A stretch of DNA of 64,000 nt from Anoxybacillus amylolyticus (GTDB lineage Bacteria; Bacillota; Bacilli; Bacillales; Anoxybacillaceae). The position numbers and the translations under genes were made by a program. Position 1 is the stretch's first letter. The number at the start of each line of letters is the position of its first letter. Positions 60,644-64,000 of the stretch are shown piece by piece. The notes under the pieces are model-generated. The model was given only the letters and a program-made list of their open reading frames with translations. It was not told the DNA's origin and did not search any database. The DNA lies in the NCBI RefSeq assembly GCF_001634285.1, contig NZ_CP015438.1, forward strand, positions 1,376,001 to 1,440,000, given 5' to 3'.

Positions 60644-61903
60644 ATGATTCAACGGATTGACGGTTTCAGCGAACAACGATGGCCAGCGCTGGCTAGCTCT
60701 TTGCAAAATGGTCAAGTCGTCTACGGAAAAGTAGAAAAAATCGGGGCGAACGGGATGGCATTTGTAAGAATTGGCGGAGAAATGATGGAAGCCGAGGTAC
60801 AGACACCGCTTCAAGTGGGGCAATTTTATTCGTTTCAAGTCACGAAAAAGGAAGATGCGATCGTTCTTAAACGGTTAGATGTACCTAGTGAACGAAGCGA
60901 AGCAACGATTGAGCAGACGGCAACGCAATTAGCGAGCAAATGGCGGCTTTCGCGTGAGATGGAGCCGCTCCTTCGTTTTCTGCTACAAAAGCAACTGCCT
61001 TTTACGAAAGCAGAAGTCGCTCAAGCGGAAAAATGGCTGTTAGCCACACCGGAAAAAGACGTCAACTTTCGCGCGCTGCAAATGATGTTTGCCAATCGGC
61101 TTCCAGTGGCAGAAGCAGTCTTTTTCGCCCTAAAAGCAGTGCAAAGCCCTGAACCGCTTGCCACGCAGCTCCTTCATTTACAACAAGCCATTCAGGCGAT
61201 CCATGGGCAGCGTTCAGAAGCTCAACAATCACTCCTTCACGAACTAGAACGAATGACACATTTTTTAGTAGACGACAAAGACGAAAACGAGATGCCGCAA
61301 CTAGTAGCAAAACATATGAAATCGTTAGTCAAAGCGCTCGGGCTGGAATACGAAGCCAACATAGCAAAAAACGTGCAAACTTCCAAAGCGCTCCAAGGCG
61401 TAAAACCACTTTTGTTGCGCGCAAAACAAGAAACGAGCGATGAAGCGACGGTGAAACTAATCGACACACTTATCGCTCGTTTCACAGGGCAACAGTTACT
61501 TTCTTATGAAAATGGTCCTATCCAACCGTTCTTTATCCAACTGCCGTTTCTATTTGGAAAGCAGACCGATGTTGTCATCCATTATCAAACGAGAAAAAAA
61601 CAAAATGGGGAGCTTGATCCGCATTATTGCCGCTTATTGTTTTATTTACAGCTTCCTGCTTTAAAGGAAATTGCCGTCGATGTTCGTATTCAACATAGCA
61701 TCGTTCATGTTTCGATATGGAACGACACGCCGCAGCTTGAACAGTTCGTCTCGCTTGCCCAACCTTTGTTGAAAGAGCGGCTTTCGTCTCTTGGCTATAC
61801 ATTGTCGACGGTCAAAGTCGACAGAACGCCCGCAGAAAAGGGACAGGATGAATTATTTTCACGAATATTGAATAATTATTCGGGGGTAGACTATCGCATA
61901 TGA
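60644..61903 (+). CDS. ylqG: YlqG-like protein with a FliK-type C-terminal domain
   Basis: A 419-residue protein of unknown function. The N-terminal part (about 15-80: GQVVYGKVEKIGANGMAFVR) looks like a small beta domain, and the middle is helical. The C-terminal region (about 320-400: LLFYLQLPALKEIAVDV ... SLGYTLSTVKV) has the hydrophobic pattern of the flagellar hook-length control (Flg_hook) domain of FliK. No signal peptide. AGGAGGTGAG precedes the ATG. Its stop overlaps ylqH, an FlhB-like gene, so the two probably work together. Confidence 0.8.
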   Translation: MIQRIDGFSEQRWPALASSLQNGQVVYGKVEKIGANGMAFVRIGGEMMEAEVQTPLQVGQFYSFQVTKKEDAIVLKRLDVPSERSEATIEQTATQLASKWRLSREMEPLLRFLLQKQLPFTKAEVAQAEKWLLATPEKDVNFRALQMMFANRLPVAEAVFFALKAVQSPEPLATQLLHLQQAIQAIHGQRSEAQQSLLHELERMTHFLVDDKDENEMPQLVAKHMKSLVKALGLEYEANIAKNVQTSKALQGVKPLLLRAKQETSDEATVKLIDTLIARFTGQQLLSYENGPIQPFFIQLPFLFGKQTDVVIHYQTRKKQNGELDPHYCRLLFYLQLPALKEIAVDVRIQHSIVHVSIWNDTPQLEQFVSLAQPLLKERLSSLGYTLSTVKVDRTPAEKGQDELFSRILNNYSGVDYRI

Positions 61904-62175
61904 ACGAAAAAAGGAAACAAGCCGTTGCTTTAGCGTACAATTCACAAGAACATATCGCCCCAGTTGTTGTCGCGAAAGGAAAGGGAAAGGTGGCAGAACA
62001 AGTTATTGCGGTTGCTAAAGCGAACGGCATTCCAATTCAAGAAGACCCGTCGCTCGTTCAATTGTTAAGCGAACTTGAAATAAATGATGCGATTCCAGAG
62101 CAGCTATACAAAGTTGTTGCCGAGCTGTTTGCATTCATTTATCAACTGGAACGAACGTTTGGCGAGAAAAAGTAG
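61900..62175 (+). CDS. ylqH: FlhB C-terminal-domain-like protein (YlqH)
   Basis: This 91-residue protein corresponds to the part of the flagellar export switch FlhB that follows its autocleavage site: QAVALAYN, APVVVAKGKGKVAEQVIAVA, NGIPIQEDPSLVQLL and IPEQLYKVVAELFAFIYQL. The NPTH cleavage motif and all membrane segments are missing, so it is a free soluble domain. The start overlaps ylqG by four bases. Function unknown; the family (YlqH) is common in Bacillaceae outside the flagellar operon. Confidence 0.85.
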   Translation: MNEKRKQAVALAYNSQEHIAPVVVAKGKGKVAEQVIAVAKANGIPIQEDPSLVQLLSELEINDAIPEQLYKVVAELFAFIYQLERTFGEKK

Positions 62176-62263
62176 CGGAGCTGAACGAAAAGGTCGCCTT
62201 TTTTCCAAGGAAGATACAATATATTGTTTTGTAAAGTTGTGTCGTGTGTATATATGAGGGTAA

Positions 62264-62300
62264 GAAAGGGTGTTCCGTTACTTTTGGGACACCATCTTCT
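62264..62300 (+). terminator. Hairpin between ylqH and sucC
   Basis: GGTGTTCC and GGGACACC pair (one wobble) and are followed by a T-rich but not pure-T stretch. It probably ends the ylqGH transcript. Confidence 0.5.
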
Positions 62301-62337
62301 TTGTTATAAGAATTTTTTTGATTTTATGTCGAAATGG

Positions 62338-62367
62338 TAGACAATATGGAAACTCACAGTATACAAT
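62338..62367 (+). promoter_or_regulatory. Probable sucCD promoter
   Basis: TAGACA (62338-62343) with an 18-base spacer and TACAAT (62362-62367) lies 38 bases before the sucC ATG. A second arrangement, TTGATT upstream with ACAATA, is possible. Confidence 0.55.
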
Positions 62368-62380
62368 GAAAGCGCTAGTA
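62366..62380 (+). promoter_or_regulatory. Candidate cre site (CcpA) at sucCD
   Basis: ATGAAAGCGCTAGTA matches the Bacillus cre consensus WTGNAANCGNWNNCW at all but one fixed position. It overlaps the end of the -10 element, so CcpA binding would block transcription in rich carbon. Confidence 0.5.
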
Positions 62381-62405
62381 CTTTTTATACATAGGAGGAT
62401 GGGAT

Positions 62406-63566
62406 ATGAATATTCATGAGTATCAAGGCAAAGAGATCCTCAGAAGCTATGGGGTTGCTGTACCGAACGGCCGTGTGGCGTTTACCGTCGAGGAAGCGGT
62501 AGAAGCAGCAAAAGAATTAGGTAGCACCGTTTGTGTTGTTAAAGCGCAAATTCATGCTGGCGGTCGTGGAAAAGCTGGAGGGGTAAAAGTTGCAAAAAGC
62601 TTGGAGGAAGTTCGTACATACGCAAGCGAACTGTTAGGAAAAGTGCTTGTTACGCACCAAACAGGTCCAGAAGGAAAAGAAGTGAAGCGCTTATTGATTG
62701 AGGAAGGTTGCGATATTAAGAAAGAATATTACATCGGCTTAGTCGTTGATCGCGCAACTTCTCGCGTCGTTTTGATGGGTTCTGAAGAAGGCGGAACGGA
62801 AATTGAAGAAGTGGCAGCGAAAACACCAGAGAAAATTTTTAAAGAATACATCGACCCGGCGGTAGGATTGCAAGCGTTCCAAGCGCGCCGCATGGCGTTC
62901 AACATTAACATTCCAAAAGAGCTAGTGAACCAAGCGGTCAAATTCATGATGGGCTTATATCAAGTATTTGTCGACAAAGACTGCTCGATCGCGGAAATCA
63001 ACCCGCTTGTCGTGACAGGCGACGGCAAAGTGATGGCGCTTGATGCGAAATTAAACTTTGACTCCAACGCATTATACCGTCATAAAGATGTGCTTGAATA
63101 TCGCGACTTAGACGAAGAAGATCCGAAAGAAATCGAAGCATCGAAATACGACTTAAACTATATCGCCTTAGACGGAAATATCGGCTGCATGGTCAACGGC
63201 GCAGGTCTTGCAATGGCAACGATGGACATTATTAAATATTATGGGGGCGAACCAGCAAACTTCTTAGACGTCGGTGGCGGCGCGACAGCTGAAAAAGTAA
63301 CGGAAGCGTTCAAAATCATTTTGTCCGATGAGAACGTCAAAGGCATTTTCGTGAACATTTTCGGTGGTATTATGAAATGTGACGTTATCGCGAGTGGCAT
63401 TGTCGAAGCAACGAAACAAGTCGGTCTCGAACTTCCGCTTGTCGTCCGTTTAGAAGGGACAAACGTGGAGTTGGGGAAAAAGATTTTAGAAGAATCGGGC
63501 TTAAACATTGTTGCAGCAGAATCGATGGCAGATGGCGCACAAAAAATTGTCGAGCTAGTACGTTAA
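62406..63566 (+). CDS. sucC: Succinyl-CoA synthetase (ADP-forming), beta subunit
   Basis: SucC (386 aa) forms with SucD the TCA-cycle enzyme that makes ATP and succinate from succinyl-CoA. An ATP-grasp domain has [14 protein letters not shown] (near 47-60) and IAEINPLVV (near 196). The C-terminal ligase domain has [14 protein letters not shown] and [11 protein letters not shown] (near 317). GGAGGATG precedes the ATG. sucD follows after 17 bases. Confidence 0.97.
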   Translation: MNIHEYQGKEILRSYGVAVPNGRVAFTVEEAVEAAKELGSTVCVVKAQIHAGGRGKAGGVKVAKSLEEVRTYASELLGKVLVTHQTGPEGKEVKRLLIEEGCDIKKEYYIGLVVDRATSRVVLMGSEEGGTEIEEVAAKTPEKIFKEYIDPAVGLQAFQARRMAFNINIPKELVNQAVKFMMGLYQVFVDKDCSIAEINPLVVTGDGKVMALDAKLNFDSNALYRHKDVLEYRDLDEEDPKEIEASKYDLNYIALDGNIGCMVNGAGLAMATMDIIKYYGGEPANFLDVGGGATAEKVTEAFKIILSDENVKGIFVNIFGGIMKCDVIASGIVEATKQVGLELPLVVRLEGTNVELGKKILEESGLNIVAAESMADGAQKIVELVR

Positions 63567-63583
63567 GAAGGCGAGGGAGAAGA

Positions 63584-64000
63584 ATGAGCGTTTTTATTAA
63601 TAAAGACACAAAAGTCATCGTGCAAGGAATTACGGGGTCACAAGGGTTGTTCCATACAAAACAAATGTTAGAATATGGAACGAGAATTGTCGGTGGAGTT
63701 ACTCCTGGAAAAGGCGGCACAGAAATTGAAGGCGTGCCAGTATTTGATACCGTTTCTGAAGCGGTAGAAAAAACAGGAGCAAACGCTTCTGTTATTTACG
63801 TTCCACCAGCGTTTGCGGCAGATGCAATTATGGAGGCTGTTGATGCAGGATTAGATCTCGTTGTATGTATTACCGAGGGCATTCCTGTTCTTGACATGGT
63901 GAAAGTGAAACGATACATGGAAGGAAAGAAAACGCGTCTAATTGGACCAAACTGCCCAGGTGTCATCACTCCAGAAGAATGCAAAATCGGCATTATGCCT
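63584..64000 (+). CDS. sucD: Succinyl-CoA synthetase, alpha subunit, 5' part
   Basis: The gene runs out of the window; 139 codons are visible of about 300. [21 protein letters not shown] is the CoA-binding start (GxTGxxG), followed by [18 protein letters not shown] and IGPNCPGVI. The phosphohistidine region would lie beyond the window. GAGGGAGAAG precedes the ATG. Confidence 0.96.
   Translation, partial: MSVFINKDTKVIVQGITGSQGLFHTKQMLEYGTRIVGGVTPGKGGTEIEGVPVFDTVSEAVEKTGANASVIYVPPAFAADAIMEAVDAGLDLVVCITEGIPVLDMVKVKRYMEGKKTRLIGPNCPGVITPEECKIGIMP

Overview
The window is a piece of a Bacillaceae chromosome, most likely Anoxybacillus or a close Geobacillus/Parageobacillus relative. The genus is inferred from protein similarity and moderate GC. 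Gene order is nearly that of the Bacillus subtilis segment from lspA to sucD: PyrR-controlled pyr operon, RqcH/RemA block, priA-def-fmt-rsmB-rlmN-prpC-prkC-rsgA-rpe-thiN-spoVM-rpmB, yloU-fakA, sdaAB-sdaAA-recG, fapR-plsX-fabD-fabG-acpP, rnc-smc-ftsY, ylxM-ffh, rpsP-khpA-ylqD-rimM-trmD-rplS, lepB-rbgA-rnhB-ylqG-ylqH and sucCD. An intact spoVM shows an endospore former.

Layout. Bases 1-12924 hold the 3' end of lspA, an RluD-type pseudouridine synthase and the complete de novo UMP operon (pyrR, P, B, C, AA, AB, K, D, F, E), with one strong promoter and three PyrR-type attenuators. Bases 12925-18620 are an accessory patch where B. subtilis carries the cysH sulfate-assimilation operon. The patch contains a broken Uma2-like gene, a complete IS4-family insertion sequence, a decayed IS607-type element (tnpA broken, tnpB intact), a small holin-like toxin gene with a candidate antisense antitoxin, a coiled-coil protein built from 60-bp repeats, an ISL3-type MITE-like element and a truncated ISL3 transposase. 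From 18632 to the end the window is core chromosome, almost all on the + strand. Only rqcH, rpmB and the coiled-coil gene are on the - strand.

How the genes work together. The pyr operon makes UMP and senses it through PyrR. gmk, rpoZ, remA, coaBC, priA, def, fmt, rsmB, rlmN, rsgA, rimM, trmD, rbgA, rpsP, rplS and rpmB supply nucleotide, cofactor, replication-restart and translation functions. prpC/prkC form a phosphatase/kinase signalling pair. fapR-plsX-fabD-fabG-acpP is a lipid synthesis operon with a visible FapR box. smc, ftsY and ffh serve chromosome organisation and protein targeting.

The most interesting non-core items are: the candidate type I toxin-antitoxin locus at 16489-16786 (sequestered ribosome site, convergent inverted repeats, shared bidirectional terminator); the ylqG-ylqH pair, which looks like a stand-alone FliK/FlhB C-terminal module; the 60-bp repeat coiled-coil gene; and two short inverted-repeat elements (17878-18021 and 53400-53571) that look like MITEs.
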